A stretch of DNA of 64,000 nt, from NCBI RefSeq assembly GCF_002285415.1, contig NZ_NSBU01000007.1, positions 2,501 to 66,500 on the forward strand, in the 5' to 3' direction. The stretch comes from Actibacterium pelagium. Lineage in GTDB: Bacteria > Pseudomonadota > Alphaproteobacteria > Rhodobacterales > Rhodobacteraceae. The first letter of the stretch is position 1. Each line of letters opens with the position of its first letter. Below, in pieces: positions 28,152 to 38,111 of this stretch. Below the pieces are notes generated by a model. It was given only the letters and a program-made list of their open reading frames with translations. It ran no database searches and had not been told where the DNA came from. Both the position numbers and the translations under genes were made by a program.

Positions 28152-30215
28152 ATGGCCGAAAATCTGCAAGTGACCGACCCGATTGAGGTCTACGAGGATA
28201 TTCTCGAGCACGAAGACCGTGACACGCAAAAGTTCGCGGTTGCCTTGGACAAAACCGTCAAAGGCGTGGGCAATGTGGTTATGTGGGCGAATGTCCTGTT
28301 GGTTCTGGCCATCGCCTCGCAGGTTGGGCTGCGCTACTTGCTGAACCAGAACTACCCCAAGCTGGATGAGATCCAGTGGCATTTCTACGGTCTCGTGACC
28401 ATGGTGGGCATTTCTTATGCGCTGGTCACAGACAGTCACGTGCGCGTCGACCTGTTGCATATGCAACTGTCGCGCCGGGCACAGCGGGTCATCGAAGTTC
28501 TGGGCATTCTGACCCTGCTGGTTCCGTTCATCTATCTGATGGTCGATCAGGGGTACGACTATTTCTATGAAAGTTGGCGCGTGAACGAGCGCTCAGACAG
28601 CCCAACCGGGCTGCCGGCACGTTGGGCGCTGAAGGCTGTGATCCCGCTTAGCTTTGTCCTTTTGGCTTTGGCCGCATTGGCTCGCCTGATCCATGACGGC
28701 CACGCTCTTTGGGCCAACCTGCCGGAAGAGCGTGAGGGCAAGGGGCTGCGCCTGATCCTCTGGGCGATCCTTGGCTTTGCAACCGTCGCTGTCGCGCTGA
28801 CTTTCCTTGTTCATACGACTGAGGAAAAGCTGGTCATCGCGATGTTCCTGACCTTCATCGCCTTGCTTTTCACAGGTTTTCCGGTGGCGTGGACGCTGGC
28901 CGGGGTGGGGGTGGCCTTTTGCGGCATCGCCTATCTGTTCGACAATGATCTTATGCTGTGGACCGGGTTGGAAGGCACCCTGACCGGTCTGGATTACCTT
29001 ACACTTGGCGCGGTGGTGAACCGGGTCTACGCGACCATGTCAAACGCGGTTCTGGTTGCCTTGCCCATGTTCATCTTCATGGGACTGATGCTGGATGAAT
29101 CCGGTGTGGCAGAACGTCTGATGACCTCGATGCAGCGCCTATTCGGCACGGTGCGCGGTGGTCTGGCCATTACCGTGACCCTGATCGGGATCATTCTCGC
29201 GGCCTCAACTGGGATCATCGGTGCCTCGGTCGTTTTGCTTGGTGTTCTGTCTCTGCCGTCGATGGTCGAGCAGAAATACAATAACTCTCTGGCGACTGGC
29301 GTTGTCGCGGCCTCTGGTACCCTTGGTATCCTGATCCCGCCGTCGATCATGCTGGTGATCATGGCTGACCAGATGGCGCTGTCAGTGGGTGACTTGTTCA
29401 TGGCAGCGGTTTTCCCGGGCGTGATTATTGGTGGTCTGTACCTGACCTATATCTTCATCATCGCTTTGGTGAAGCGCGACGTAGCCCCGGTGCCCGAAGG
29501 TGCAAAGGCCCCGGATTGGGCGGCTGTCAAAGATGTGCTGATCGCTGTGCTGCCGACATTGGCGTTGATCCTGACGGTTCTGGGCTCGATCTTCGCGGGC
29601 ATCACCACCCCGACCGAGGCTTCTGGTATCGGGGCGCTGGGTGCGACCCTACTTGCGCTGGGCTATCGCAAGTTGACTTTGCGCAAGCTGATCAACGTGT
29701 TGAAGTCCACCTTCAACACCACGGCCTATATCTTCGCGATTTTCCTTGGTGCGACGGTTTTCTCTTATGTCCTGAGGGAACTGGGTGGCGATGCACTGAT
29801 CGAAGACATGATCCAGGGCACCGGCCTTGGTCCGTATGGCACCGTCTTTATGATCTTGTTCATCGTCTTCCTTCTGGGGTTCGTTTTGGATTGGATCGAG
29901 ATCACCCTGATCGTCCTGCCATTGATGCGCCCGATCGTTAATGGGCTGGGACTGGATATCCCCGGCTTTGGCGCGATTGATGAACCGGCGCTTTTGTGGT
30001 TCGTGATCCTTGTGGCCGTCACCTTGCAAACCAGCTTCTTGACGCCGCCCGTTGGTTTTGCACTCTTCTACCTGAAAGGGGTGTGCCCTCCGCAGATCAA
30101 GCTGACGGACATCTACAAAGGTATCATTCCCTTCGTATTGCTGCAGTTGACCGGCCTGATGTTCGTGTTCCTCTGGCCTCAACTAGCAACATGGCTGCCT
30201 TCGGTAGCCTACTAG
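28152..30215 (+). CDS. dctQM: TRAP permease, fused small and large subunits (DctQM)
   Basis: 687 residues joining both membrane subunits. Residues 1-225 are the DctQ part (four helices, with DEIQWHFYGLVTMVGISYAL and DSHVRVDLLHMQLSRRAQRV). From about 230 the DctM part follows (TGVVAASGTLGILIPPSIML, TPPVGFALFYLKGV). Fusion of Q and M is known in TakQM-like transporters. It sits 98 bases after the binding-protein gene, beyond the hairpin, and 12 bases before the dehydrogenase gene. Na+-coupled uptake of the solute bound by the preceding gene product. Confidence 0.93.
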   Translation: MAENLQVTDPIEVYEDILEHEDRDTQKFAVALDKTVKGVGNVVMWANVLLVLAIASQVGLRYLLNQNYPKLDEIQWHFYGLVTMVGISYALVTDSHVRVDLLHMQLSRRAQRVIEVLGILTLLVPFIYLMVDQGYDYFYESWRVNERSDSPTGLPARWALKAVIPLSFVLLALAALARLIHDGHALWANLPEEREGKGLRLILWAILGFATVAVALTFLVHTTEEKLVIAMFLTFIALLFTGFPVAWTLAGVGVAFCGIAYLFDNDLMLWTGLEGTLTGLDYLTLGAVVNRVYATMSNAVLVALPMFIFMGLMLDESGVAERLMTSMQRLFGTVRGGLAITVTLIGIILAASTGIIGASVVLLGVLSLPSMVEQKYNNSLATGVVAASGTLGILIPPSIMLVIMADQMALSVGDLFMAAVFPGVIIGGLYLTYIFIIALVKRDVAPVPEGAKAPDWAAVKDVLIAVLPTLALILTVLGSIFAGITTPTEASGIGALGATLLALGYRKLTLRKLINVLKSTFNTTAYIFAIFLGATVFSYVLRELGGDALIEDMIQGTGLGPYGTVFMILFIVFLLGFVLDWIEITLIVLPLMRPIVNGLGLDIPGFGAIDEPALLWFVILVAVTLQTSFLTPPVGFALFYLKGVCPPQIKLTDIYKGIIPFVLLQLTGLMFVFLWPQLATWLPSVAY

Positions 30216-30227
30216 GGAGGCCGCACC

Positions 30228-31910
30228 ATGACCGATGGTGAACTGATCGGAAAACTGGAAGCCATTTGCGGGCGTCGTCACGTGATGACCAGCGCCCGCG
30301 CCACCCGGCGCTTTCGCCGTGGCTTCCGGTCGGGCGAAGGCGATGCGTTGGCGGTCGTCCAGCCCGCTACATTGCTAGAGCAGTGGAAGGTTCTGCAGGC
30401 GTGCGTGGCAGCCGATAAGATCGTCATCATGCAGGCTGCAAACACCGGCCTGACCGAAGGCTCGACCCCGAAGGGCACTTATGATCGCGATGTTGTTCTG
30501 ATCAACACGCGCCGCATGGATCAATTGCAGTTGATCCGGGATGGTGAGCAGGTGATCAGCTTTCCGGGCTCGACGCTTTTTGCCCTTGAAAAGCTTCTCA
30601 CACCGCTGCGCCGCCAACCGCATTCGGTGATTGGATCATCTTGCATTGGGGCCTCTGTCGTGGGCGGGGTCTGTAATAACTCTGGTGGCTCGCTGGTCGA
30701 ACGCGGGCCGTCTTACACGGAATTGTCTCTGTACGCACAGATCACCAAAGACGGTCAGTTAGAGCTGGTGAACCACCTTGGGATCGATCTTGGCGACACG
30801 CCGGAGCAGATTTTGACCCGGTTGGAAGATGGCACCTACACACCGGACGATATCGAAATGGATAATCGCAAGGCGTCGTCTACGGATTATGCCCAACGGG
30901 TGCGTGATGTAGATGCAGATACGCCCGCGCGGTTCAATGCCGATACGTCCCGGCTGTATGAAGCCGCTGGATGTGCCGGAAAACTGGCGGTTTTTGCCGT
31001 TCGTCTGGACACATATCCGATGAACGCTATCGAGCGGACTTTCTATATCGGGGCCAAGGATACGGCTTCTCTGGCCGACCTTCGTCGTCGCATCCTGTCA
31101 GAGTTCAAAACGCTGCCCGTCAGCGCCGAATACATGCATGAAGAGGTCTTCGATATCTCGGATGTCTACGGCAAGGACACGATGGTGATGATCGACAAGC
31201 TGGGGACAGACCGGCTGCCGATGTTCTTTGCCCTCAAAGGTGCGGTGGATGCGCGTCTGGAAAACATTCCTGGTATGGCGAGTTTCACCGACCGGTTCAT
31301 GCAGGTCCTGTCCCGGCTTTGGCCCGATATCCTGCCGAAACGGATGCGCCAATTCCGCAAATCCTATCCCCACCACCTGATCCTTAAGATGCGGGATGGT
31401 GGAATTGATGAAGCGCGGGCCCTTTTGACAGGATTGGCGACCGACGATGGCTTTGACTTCTTCGAATGCGATGACCGCGAGGCCAAACTGGCCGGTCTGC
31501 TCCGCTTTGCGGCTGCAGGGGCGGCAGTGCGTTACATGGCGGTGCATAGCGCCAAGGTTGAAGACATCATCGCCTTGGATATCGCGCTGCGTCGGAACGA
31601 CATTGATTGGTTCGAAGAACTTCCGGATGAGATCGCGGACCAGATGGTCAGCAAGCTCTACTATGGCCATTTCATGTGCCACGTTCTGCATCAGGATTAC
31701 ATCTTGAAGAAAGGTGCAGACCCGGTTGCGATCAAGAAAGCCATGCTGGAAATTCTGGATCAACGTGGCGCGGAATACCCGGCAGAACACAATGTCGGCC
31801 ATCTTTATCCGGCCAAAGAAGGGCTGGCAGAGTTCTATAAGTCGGTGGACCCGACCAATAGTATGAACCCAGGCATCGGGAAGATGTCGCGCAAGAAGAA
31901 CTACGCCTGA
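30228..31910 (+). CDS. dld: quinone-dependent D-lactate dehydrogenase
   Basis: 560 residues, close to the E. coli Dld length of 571. The FAD-binding region of the PCMH fold has QAANTGLTEGSTPKGTYDRD and SVIGSSCIGASVVGGVCNNS. The C-terminal half matches the Dld membrane-binding region (HNVGHLYPAKEGLAEFYKS; DPTNSMNPGIGKMSRKKNYA). It oxidises D-lactate to pyruvate and passes electrons to quinone at the inner face of the membrane. Last gene of the TRAP operon, so uptake and oxidation of the same acid are coupled. Control probably by the divergent GntR protein. Confidence 0.93.
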   Translation: MTDGELIGKLEAICGRRHVMTSARATRRFRRGFRSGEGDALAVVQPATLLEQWKVLQACVAADKIVIMQAANTGLTEGSTPKGTYDRDVVLINTRRMDQLQLIRDGEQVISFPGSTLFALEKLLTPLRRQPHSVIGSSCIGASVVGGVCNNSGGSLVERGPSYTELSLYAQITKDGQLELVNHLGIDLGDTPEQILTRLEDGTYTPDDIEMDNRKASSTDYAQRVRDVDADTPARFNADTSRLYEAAGCAGKLAVFAVRLDTYPMNAIERTFYIGAKDTASLADLRRRILSEFKTLPVSAEYMHEEVFDISDVYGKDTMVMIDKLGTDRLPMFFALKGAVDARLENIPGMASFTDRFMQVLSRLWPDILPKRMRQFRKSYPHHLILKMRDGGIDEARALLTGLATDDGFDFFECDDREAKLAGLLRFAAAGAAVRYMAVHSAKVEDIIALDIALRRNDIDWFEELPDEIADQMVSKLYYGHFMCHVLHQDYILKKGADPVAIKKAMLEILDQRGAEYPAEHNVGHLYPAKEGLAEFYKSVDPTNSMNPGIGKMSRKKNYA

Positions 31911-32049
31911 CCAGTTAGACACCTACTTCCTATTCTTGTGTCCAATTGAAGTAGTCTGTCTGCATTAGATTTGAATTCGGCTGAAAGTGAATACTTTCTG
32001 CCGAGAAACTCGTGTTTCCATAGCCGCATATCAAGCAAGAGGCAGGTAT

Positions 32050-33300
32050 GTGAAATACTCGGCGGCTCGAATTCTTTGGGAAGGCCTGACGGGGCACAAA
32101 GGCTGGAAACCCGTGTGGCGCGATCCAGCGCCCAGGCCTCACTATGACATTGTTATTATCGGGGGTGGGGGGCACGGTCTGGCCACCGCGCACTATTTGG
32201 CCAAGGTCTATGGCCAGAGGAAGATCGCAGTTCTTGAAAAGGGCTGGATTGGCGGCGGCAACGTTGGCCGCAACACAACGATCATCCGATCAAACTATCT
32301 ACTGGATGGGAATGAACCCTTCTATGAATTCTCGCTGAAACTGTGGGAGGGGCTGGAGCAGGACCTGAACTATAACGCGATGGTCAGCCAGCGCGGCATC
32401 ATGAACCTGATCCATTCCGATGCGCAGCGCGATGCGTTTCGCCGTCGGGGCAACGCGATGATCCTGAACGGGGCGGACGCGGAACTTCTGACGACAGAAC
32501 AGGTCCGCAATGAGGCGCCATTCCTGAACTTCGAAAACGCGCGTTTCCCGATCAAGGGTGCCCTGATGCAGCGTCGGGGTGGTACAGTGCGTCACGATGC
32601 GGTGGCGTGGGGCTTTGCCCGGTCAGCGGACAGCCACGGTGTCGACATCATCCAGAACTGTGAGGTCACCGGTTTCAAGATCGAAAACGGCCGGGTCAAA
32701 GGGGTAGAGACCTCTCGCGGCTTCATTGGAGCAGGCAAGGTTGGCGTCGCGGTGGCCGGGAATTCGTCGAAAGTCATGGCGATGGCGGGCATGCGTCTGC
32801 CTATTGAAAGCCACGTGTTGCAGGCCTTTGTCAGCGAGGGGCTGAAACCCATAATTCCCGGCGTCATCACCTTTGGCGCAGGGCATTTCTATGTCAGCCA
32901 GTCCGACAAGGGTGGGCTGGTCTTCGGTGGGGATATTGACGGCTATAACTCCTACGCACAACGCGGCAACTCGCCGGTGGTCGAAGACGTGGCCGAAGGT
33001 GGCATGGCATTGATGCCGATAATCGGTCGCGCGCGTTTGTTGCGCATGTGGGGCGGGATCATGGACATGTCGATGGACGGGTCGCCCTTTATCGACCGAA
33101 CCCATATCGAAGGGCTCTATTTCAATGGCGGCTGGAGCTATGGCGGCTTCAAGGCCACCCCGGCTTCAGGCCATGCTTTCGCGCATCTTTTGGCCACCGA
33201 TACCCCGCATGACACCGCCAAAGCCTATCGTCTGGATCGCTTTCAAAGCGGTGCGATGATCGACGAAAAAGGTGCGGGCGCGCAGCCCAACCTGCATTGA
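32050..33300 (+). CDS. soxB: sarcosine oxidase beta subunit
   Basis: 416 residues from the GTG at 32050, preceded by aagaggcagg. This start gives the standard family N-terminus (KYSAARILWEGLTGHKGWKP) and length. The dinucleotide fold VIIGGGGHGLATAHYLAK is followed by the hallmark GWIGGGNVGRNTTIIRSNYL. The C-terminus GLYFNGGWSYGGFKATPASG closes the FAD site. It is the amine-oxidising subunit of the heterotetramer, with FAD plus a covalent FMN shared with alpha. Products are glycine, peroxide and formaldehyde or methylene-THF. First of four genes. Confidence 0.95.
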   Translation: MKYSAARILWEGLTGHKGWKPVWRDPAPRPHYDIVIIGGGGHGLATAHYLAKVYGQRKIAVLEKGWIGGGNVGRNTTIIRSNYLLDGNEPFYEFSLKLWEGLEQDLNYNAMVSQRGIMNLIHSDAQRDAFRRRGNAMILNGADAELLTTEQVRNEAPFLNFENARFPIKGALMQRRGGTVRHDAVAWGFARSADSHGVDIIQNCEVTGFKIENGRVKGVETSRGFIGAGKVGVAVAGNSSKVMAMAGMRLPIESHVLQAFVSEGLKPIIPGVITFGAGHFYVSQSDKGGLVFGGDIDGYNSYAQRGNSPVVEDVAEGGMALMPIIGRARLLRMWGGIMDMSMDGSPFIDRTHIEGLYFNGGWSYGGFKATPASGHAFAHLLATDTPHDTAKAYRLDRFQSGAMIDEKGAGAQPNLH

Positions 33301-33310
33301 GGCGAAAACG

Positions 33311-33598
33311 ATGCTGATCAACCATCCCCTTCTTGGACCACGTGACGCGCAAGAGTTCACCTATCTTGGCGATGCCTCGCTGCTGAACCGTCCCGACGGC
33401 ATGGCCGGCGGTGCGGCGCAGGCTTTCCACGACTACCTGTACCTGCGGGACAACCCGACCGGCGAACACCGCGAGCTTTGGTATCACGAGCAAGGCGACC
33501 GGTCTTGGTTGATCGTGACCCGCAATGTCTCGACCCACGAAATCCTGAAAGTTGAACTGGCCTCTGACGTGGCCCTTTCGCAAGGCGCAAAGCCATGA
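33311..33598 (+). CDS. soxD: sarcosine oxidase delta subunit, zinc site lost
   Basis: 95 residues from the ATG at 33311, the usual delta size and position. Typical SoxD proteins start with a CPYCG motif and have a later Cys in HxxGCRRW that together hold zinc. Here the segment reads INHPLLGPRDAQEFTYLGDA and the later one HEQGDRSWLIVTRN, so the cysteines are absent (no Cys in the whole protein). The conserved GPRD.EF and STHEI segments keep the fold recognisable. Delta is a structural subunit, so the enzyme may still assemble. The change may mark a paralog with another N-methyl amine as substrate. Confidence 0.85.
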   Translation: MLINHPLLGPRDAQEFTYLGDASLLNRPDGMAGGAAQAFHDYLYLRDNPTGEHRELWYHEQGDRSWLIVTRNVSTHEILKVELASDVALSQGAKP

Positions 33599-36558
33599 GT
33601 GAGCAGACCAACAGACTGAGCGGCGGGCTGATTGATACAAGCAAGTCCCTTCAGTTCACATTTGACGGCCGTTCATTCACGGGTGCCCAAGGGGATACGC
33701 TTGCCTCGGCCCTATTGGCCAATGGCATTCGGCTTATGGGAAGGTCGTTCAAATACCATCGCCCACGCGGTCTGATTTCTGCGGGTTCGGAAGAGCCGAA
33801 CGCGTTGATGGAAATCGGCACTGGTGCGTATCGAGAACCCAACACCCGCGCCACAGTGGTCGAACTGTTCGATGGTTTGACCGCCAATTCGCAAAACGCA
33901 TGGCCCTCATTGAAATTTGACGCATTGGGTGTGAACGATCTGGCGTCGAACTTCCTGACGGCGGGCTTCTACTACAAGACCTTCATGTGGCCCCGGGCGT
34001 TCTGGGAAAAGCTATATGAACCCGTGATCCGCCGTTCGGCGGGTCTTGGTTCACTGTCGATGCAGGCCGATCCCGACAGCTACGACAAGGGGTTCCTGCA
34101 TTGTGATCTGCTGATCATCGGCGCGGGCCCGGCGGGCCTGATGGCCGCGCTGACCGCAGGTCGGGCAGGGGCCAAGGTTATCTTGGCAGACGAAGACTTC
34201 CTATTCGGTGGTCGTCTGAACGCCGAGGTCGAGGAACTTGACGGTCAATCCTCTGCCGACTGGGCGGCGCGGGCCGTGGCAGAGTTGCGAAGCCTTCCCA
34301 ACGTTCGCCTGATGCCCCGCAGCACGGTATATGGGGCGTTTGATCATGGCATCTTTGGCGCGGTCGAGCGTGTAACGGATCATCTTCCAGCAACCGCGAA
34401 AGCAGGTCTGCCTCGTCAAACCTTATGGCGCATCACCGCGCGCCAAAGCCTGCTTTGCGCCGGTGCGACCGAGCGCATGATTGCATTCGCTAACAATGAT
34501 CGTCCGGGCGTGATGTTGGCCGGGGCGATGCGCGCCTATGCCAACCGCTGGGCAACGACCGCAGGTAAACGCGTAGCGGTTTTTACCAACAATGACGACG
34601 GACACCGCACCGCCAGAGACCTTGTCGCAAAGGGTGTTCAGGTTGTCGCGGTCATCGACCCGCGAGAAAACGTCCGCGCCATCGCGGAGTACCCATTGTT
34701 TAAGGGGGCTCAAGTGGTCGGGGCCAAGGGGAGGCTTGGGCTGAAATCGATCTCGACCCGTCTTTCGGACGGGTCGCTTAAGTCATTCGAATGCGAGGCG
34801 CTGGGCGTCTCGGGCGGTTGGAATCCCAATGTCTCGCTCACCTGCCACCAGCGGGGGCGCCCGACGTGGCACGACGACATCGCCGCATTCGTTCCCGGAG
34901 GCACTTTGCCAGTGGGCATGTCTGTCGCAGGCGCAGCCAATGGCGACATGACCACACATTCCGCGCTACAATCAGGTGCAGAAGGGGCGGTTGCCGCGCT
35001 GTTGGCGCTGGGTATCTCGGCCACTGCGCCTGAACTTCCCAGAGCCGATGACACCTCGATTAACCTGCAACCCTTCTGGTACGTCGCCGAGGGGAAATCT
35101 CGTAAGTGGATCGACTTCCAGAATGACGTTACCGTCAAGGACGTGAAGCTTGCGCATCAGGAAGGGTTTCGCTCAGTCGAACACCTGAAACGCTATACCA
35201 CCCTTGGGATGGCAACCGATCAAGGTAAGAACTCGAACCTTGGCGGGTTGGCGGTGATGGCCGAGATGACCGGCCAGGCCATCAGTCAGACCGGCACCAC
35301 CATGTTCCGCCCGCCTTACACGCCGGTGGCAATGGGCGCGCTGGCGGGCCGTTCGGTCGGCAAAGAGTTCAAACCTACCCGCCTGACCCCAAGCCACCAC
35401 TGGGCAGAACGCCAAGGCGCGGTCTTTGTTGAGGTCGGCCAGTGGATGCGCGCGCAGTGGTTCCCGCAAGCGGGTGAAACACATTGGCGCCAGTCAGTTG
35501 ACCGCGAGGTTCTGGCTGTCCGCAAGTCGGTTGGTGTCTGTGACGTCAGCACCCTTGGCAAGGTGGATGTACAAGGGCCCGATGCAGCCGAGTTCCTGAA
35601 CCTGATTTATGCCAACGGTTTCGCCAAACTGGCGGTTGGCAAGACCCGCTATGGGCTGATGCTGCGCGAAGACGGGATCGCCATGGACGACGGCACTGCC
35701 GCGCGTCTGGCCGAGGATCATTTCGTGGTCACCACCACCACCGCCAAAGCGGGCCAAGTGTACCGTCAGATGGAATTCGTGCGCCAATGCCTGCGCCCCG
35801 ATCTGGATGTGCAGCTGATCTCGACCACGGACGCGTGGGCGCAATATGCGGTAGCGGGGCCGACGTCGCGGCTGCTACTGCAAAAGATCGTGGATCCAGA
35901 GTTTGATATCTCGAACGGGGGCTTCCCCTTCATGAGTTGTGCCGAGATTACCGTCTGCGGTGGACTGCGGGCGCGGCTTTTCCGGATCTCTTTCTCGGGT
36001 GAATTGGCCTATGAAATCGCGGTGCCGACCCGGTACGGCGAAGCAATGATCGAGGCCCTGATGGCCGCGGGCGAAGAATTTGGCGCAGTCCCTTACGGGA
36101 CAGAGGCGCTGAGTGTTCTTCGAATTGAGAAGGGCCACCCGGCTGGCAATGAGTTAAACGGTCAGACCTCTCCGGCGATGCTTGGGATGGGGCGGATGGT
36201 TTCAACCAAGAAAGACAGCATTGGCGCGGTCCTGACGCGAAGAGAGGTTCTGTCAGACCCGGACGGTCTGCGGCTGGTGGGGTTTGAGGCGCTGGATGCA
36301 GAAAAACCGTTGTGCGCAGGCAGCCACCTGTTTGCGAAAGATGCGATCGAAACCGCCGCGCAAGATCAGGGCTGGCTGACCTCTGCCGCCTATTCACCGC
36401 ACATGGGCAAGCCGATCGCGCTTGGCTTCCTGAAGCGCGGCGACCAGCGCCTTGGTGAGGTGATCAAGGCCGCGAACCCGCTTGAAGGCAGTACCGTTCA
36501 GGTCCGGGTTGTCAGCCCGCACTTTGTTGACCCTGAAGGAGGACGCCTGCGTGTCTGA
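33595..36558 (+). CDS. soxA: sarcosine oxidase alpha subunit
   Basis: 987 residues, standard length. N-terminal 2Fe-2S-like (Fer2_4) fold without a cluster (FDGRSFTGAQGDTLASALLA), a pyridine-nucleotide-type fold with LLIIGAGPAGLMAALTAGRA near 175, and a C-terminal half homologous to glycine-cleavage T protein (from about 610, with DVSTLGKVDVQGPDAAEFLN), which takes the methylene group onto tetrahydrofolate. It starts at the ATGA overlap with soxD and ends over the soxG start. Heterotetramer with B, D and G in the cytosol. Confidence 0.95.
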   Translation: MSEQTNRLSGGLIDTSKSLQFTFDGRSFTGAQGDTLASALLANGIRLMGRSFKYHRPRGLISAGSEEPNALMEIGTGAYREPNTRATVVELFDGLTANSQNAWPSLKFDALGVNDLASNFLTAGFYYKTFMWPRAFWEKLYEPVIRRSAGLGSLSMQADPDSYDKGFLHCDLLIIGAGPAGLMAALTAGRAGAKVILADEDFLFGGRLNAEVEELDGQSSADWAARAVAELRSLPNVRLMPRSTVYGAFDHGIFGAVERVTDHLPATAKAGLPRQTLWRITARQSLLCAGATERMIAFANNDRPGVMLAGAMRAYANRWATTAGKRVAVFTNNDDGHRTARDLVAKGVQVVAVIDPRENVRAIAEYPLFKGAQVVGAKGRLGLKSISTRLSDGSLKSFECEALGVSGGWNPNVSLTCHQRGRPTWHDDIAAFVPGGTLPVGMSVAGAANGDMTTHSALQSGAEGAVAALLALGISATAPELPRADDTSINLQPFWYVAEGKSRKWIDFQNDVTVKDVKLAHQEGFRSVEHLKRYTTLGMATDQGKNSNLGGLAVMAEMTGQAISQTGTTMFRPPYTPVAMGALAGRSVGKEFKPTRLTPSHHWAERQGAVFVEVGQWMRAQWFPQAGETHWRQSVDREVLAVRKSVGVCDVSTLGKVDVQGPDAAEFLNLIYANGFAKLAVGKTRYGLMLREDGIAMDDGTAARLAEDHFVVTTTTAKAGQVYRQMEFVRQCLRPDLDVQLISTTDAWAQYAVAGPTSRLLLQKIVDPEFDISNGGFPFMSCAEITVCGGLRARLFRISFSGELAYEIAVPTRYGEAMIEALMAAGEEFGAVPYGTEALSVLRIEKGHPAGNELNGQTSPAMLGMGRMVSTKKDSIGAVLTRREVLSDPDGLRLVGFEALDAEKPLCAGSHLFAKDAIETAAQDQGWLTSAAYSPHMGKPIALGFLKRGDQRLGEVIKAANPLEGSTVQVRVVSPHFVDPEGGRLRV

Positions 36559-37144
36559 AATTCGTCTAACTCAGATTACCGCATTTGGCCGAGTTGAAGC
36601 CCAAACCGCGTCTTTCGGTGACGTCACCCTCACCGAACGCCCGGATTTGGCGATTGCCTCTGTCGCGGCGCGCCACGGGCAGGAAAGCACTGTACGGTCT
36701 ACGCTGGAACAAATGGTCGGTGGCGCGCTAGAGGTCAGCAGCTTTCGCGAAGGCAACCGCTTCAGCGCTTTCTGGACGGGTCCCTCGCAGTGGTTCGTTA
36801 TGGCCGACCATGACGATTACGAAACCCTTGCGGCGAGCCTAAAGGAAACGCTCAGCAGGGCGGCTTCGATCACCGAGCAAAACGACGGCTGGGTGGGATT
36901 TGACATGGACGGTACGGATTGCGACGCCGTGCTGGAGAGACTTTGTAACATTGACCTGAGTGGTTTTACTTCAGGCCGGGCGCAGCGGACCGTGATCGAA
37001 CATGTCAGCTGTTTCGTCCTTTGCCGTAAACAGGGCTGTGCCTATCGCATCTTTTGTGGCCGCTCCTACGCCTTGTCGCTTTGGCATGCGCTGGCAACCA
37101 CAGTCGCATCGGCCACTGCGGTTGCCAAGCTAGCAACCCACTAG
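36551..37144 (+). CDS. soxG: sarcosine oxidase gamma subunit
   Basis: 197 residues from the GTG at 36551, overlapping soxA by 8 bases. It resembles the last part of T-protein-like folds, with WTGPSQWFVMADHDDYETLA and the conserved C-terminal YRIFCGRSYALSLWHAL. Small subunit of the tetrameric oxidase. It ends the soxBDAG operon; no terminator hairpin was found in the following 260 bases. Formaldehyde and formate produced from the methyl group connect this operon with the formate dehydrogenase genes downstream. Confidence 0.9.
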   Translation: MSEIRLTQITAFGRVEAQTASFGDVTLTERPDLAIASVAARHGQESTVRSTLEQMVGGALEVSSFREGNRFSAFWTGPSQWFVMADHDDYETLAASLKETLSRAASITEQNDGWVGFDMDGTDCDAVLERLCNIDLSGFTSGRAQRTVIEHVSCFVLCRKQGCAYRIFCGRSYALSLWHALATTVASATAVAKLATH

Positions 37145-37406
37145 GCGCCTGAACATTAGGTCGCGCCCAACGACAGAAGTAACGCCTTGTTGCTTGGATC
37201 GCCAAGTTGCCCTTTCGGAGGGATCAGTCTCGGGCCAATGAAATCTGCCCAAACTGACCTTTTGGGGCCCAAGATGCCGGTTTTTAGGGGAATTATGACC
37301 CAAGGGTCAGCTAATCCAAACTAGCCTCTTTTCCGCAAAAAACTGTTGTGTTTTCTCGGTTTAGAGCAAAACTGAGCGTGTCTAGACAAACGTGGCAGGA
37401 GGATCG

Positions 37407-38111
37407 ATGGGGGAGCTTTGGGAAGGGATCGTGCAAGCGTTCGTGCTTGTCGTGACCCTTGATGCAGGCCTCGTCGAGATTTCCATGCGCTCTTTGCGTG
37501 TGACCCTTTCCGCGCTTGTGATTGCCTCGGCCATTGCGCTGCCGCTTGCGGCCGTCCTGACAATCCAACGGTTCAGATATCGCCGCATAACGGTGGCAAC
37601 CCTCAACGCACTGATGGGCTTGCCGCCCGTGGTGGTGGGCCTGTTGGTGTACATCATGTTGTCACGCAGCGGCCCGTTCGGCGTGTTGGGACTGCTGTTC
37701 ACACCATCGGCCATGATCATCGCCCAAGTGATCATCATTGTCCCCCTGATCGCCTCGATTGCGCATCAGTCGCTACGCGAGCTTTGGTCGGACTATCATG
37801 ATCTTCTGATTTCTTTGAACACGACCAAGCGACAGCGGATTTGTGCGCTGCTTTGGGATGGGCGGCGGGCCTTGCTGACGGCGGCCCTGGCCGGGTTTGG
37901 GCGCGCGATCGGTGAGGTTGGCGCAATCATGATTGTCGGCGGCAATATCGATCATGTCACCCGTGTTCTGACAACGGCGATCGTGTTGGAAACCGGCAAA
38001 GGAGACTTCGCATTGGCGCTTGGTCTGGGCTTTGTACTGATCGCTATGGCGATCCTCGTCAACTTTGCCATTCACAGCCTTTCTAAAACCGAAACACGGG
38101 GGCGCTGGTGA
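37407..38111 (+). CDS. tupB: tungstate ABC transporter permease
   Basis: 234 residues from the ATG at 37407, which has aggagg five bases upstream. About five to six membrane helices. The coupling-loop motif AALAGFGRAIGEVGAIMIVG is typical of the molybdate/tungstate permease class. First gene of a three-gene operon with 4-base overlaps, order B-C-A. It supplies tungstate, and perhaps molybdate, for molybdopterin enzymes such as the formate dehydrogenase encoded at 47-52 kb. The 262 bases upstream hold no gene; a promoter is expected there. Confidence 0.9.
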   Translation: MGELWEGIVQAFVLVVTLDAGLVEISMRSLRVTLSALVIASAIALPLAAVLTIQRFRYRRITVATLNALMGLPPVVVGLLVYIMLSRSGPFGVLGLLFTPSAMIIAQVIIIVPLIASIAHQSLRELWSDYHDLLISLNTTKRQRICALLWDGRRALLTAALAGFGRAIGEVGAIMIVGGNIDHVTRVLTTAIVLETGKGDFALALGLGFVLIAMAILVNFAIHSLSKTETRGRW

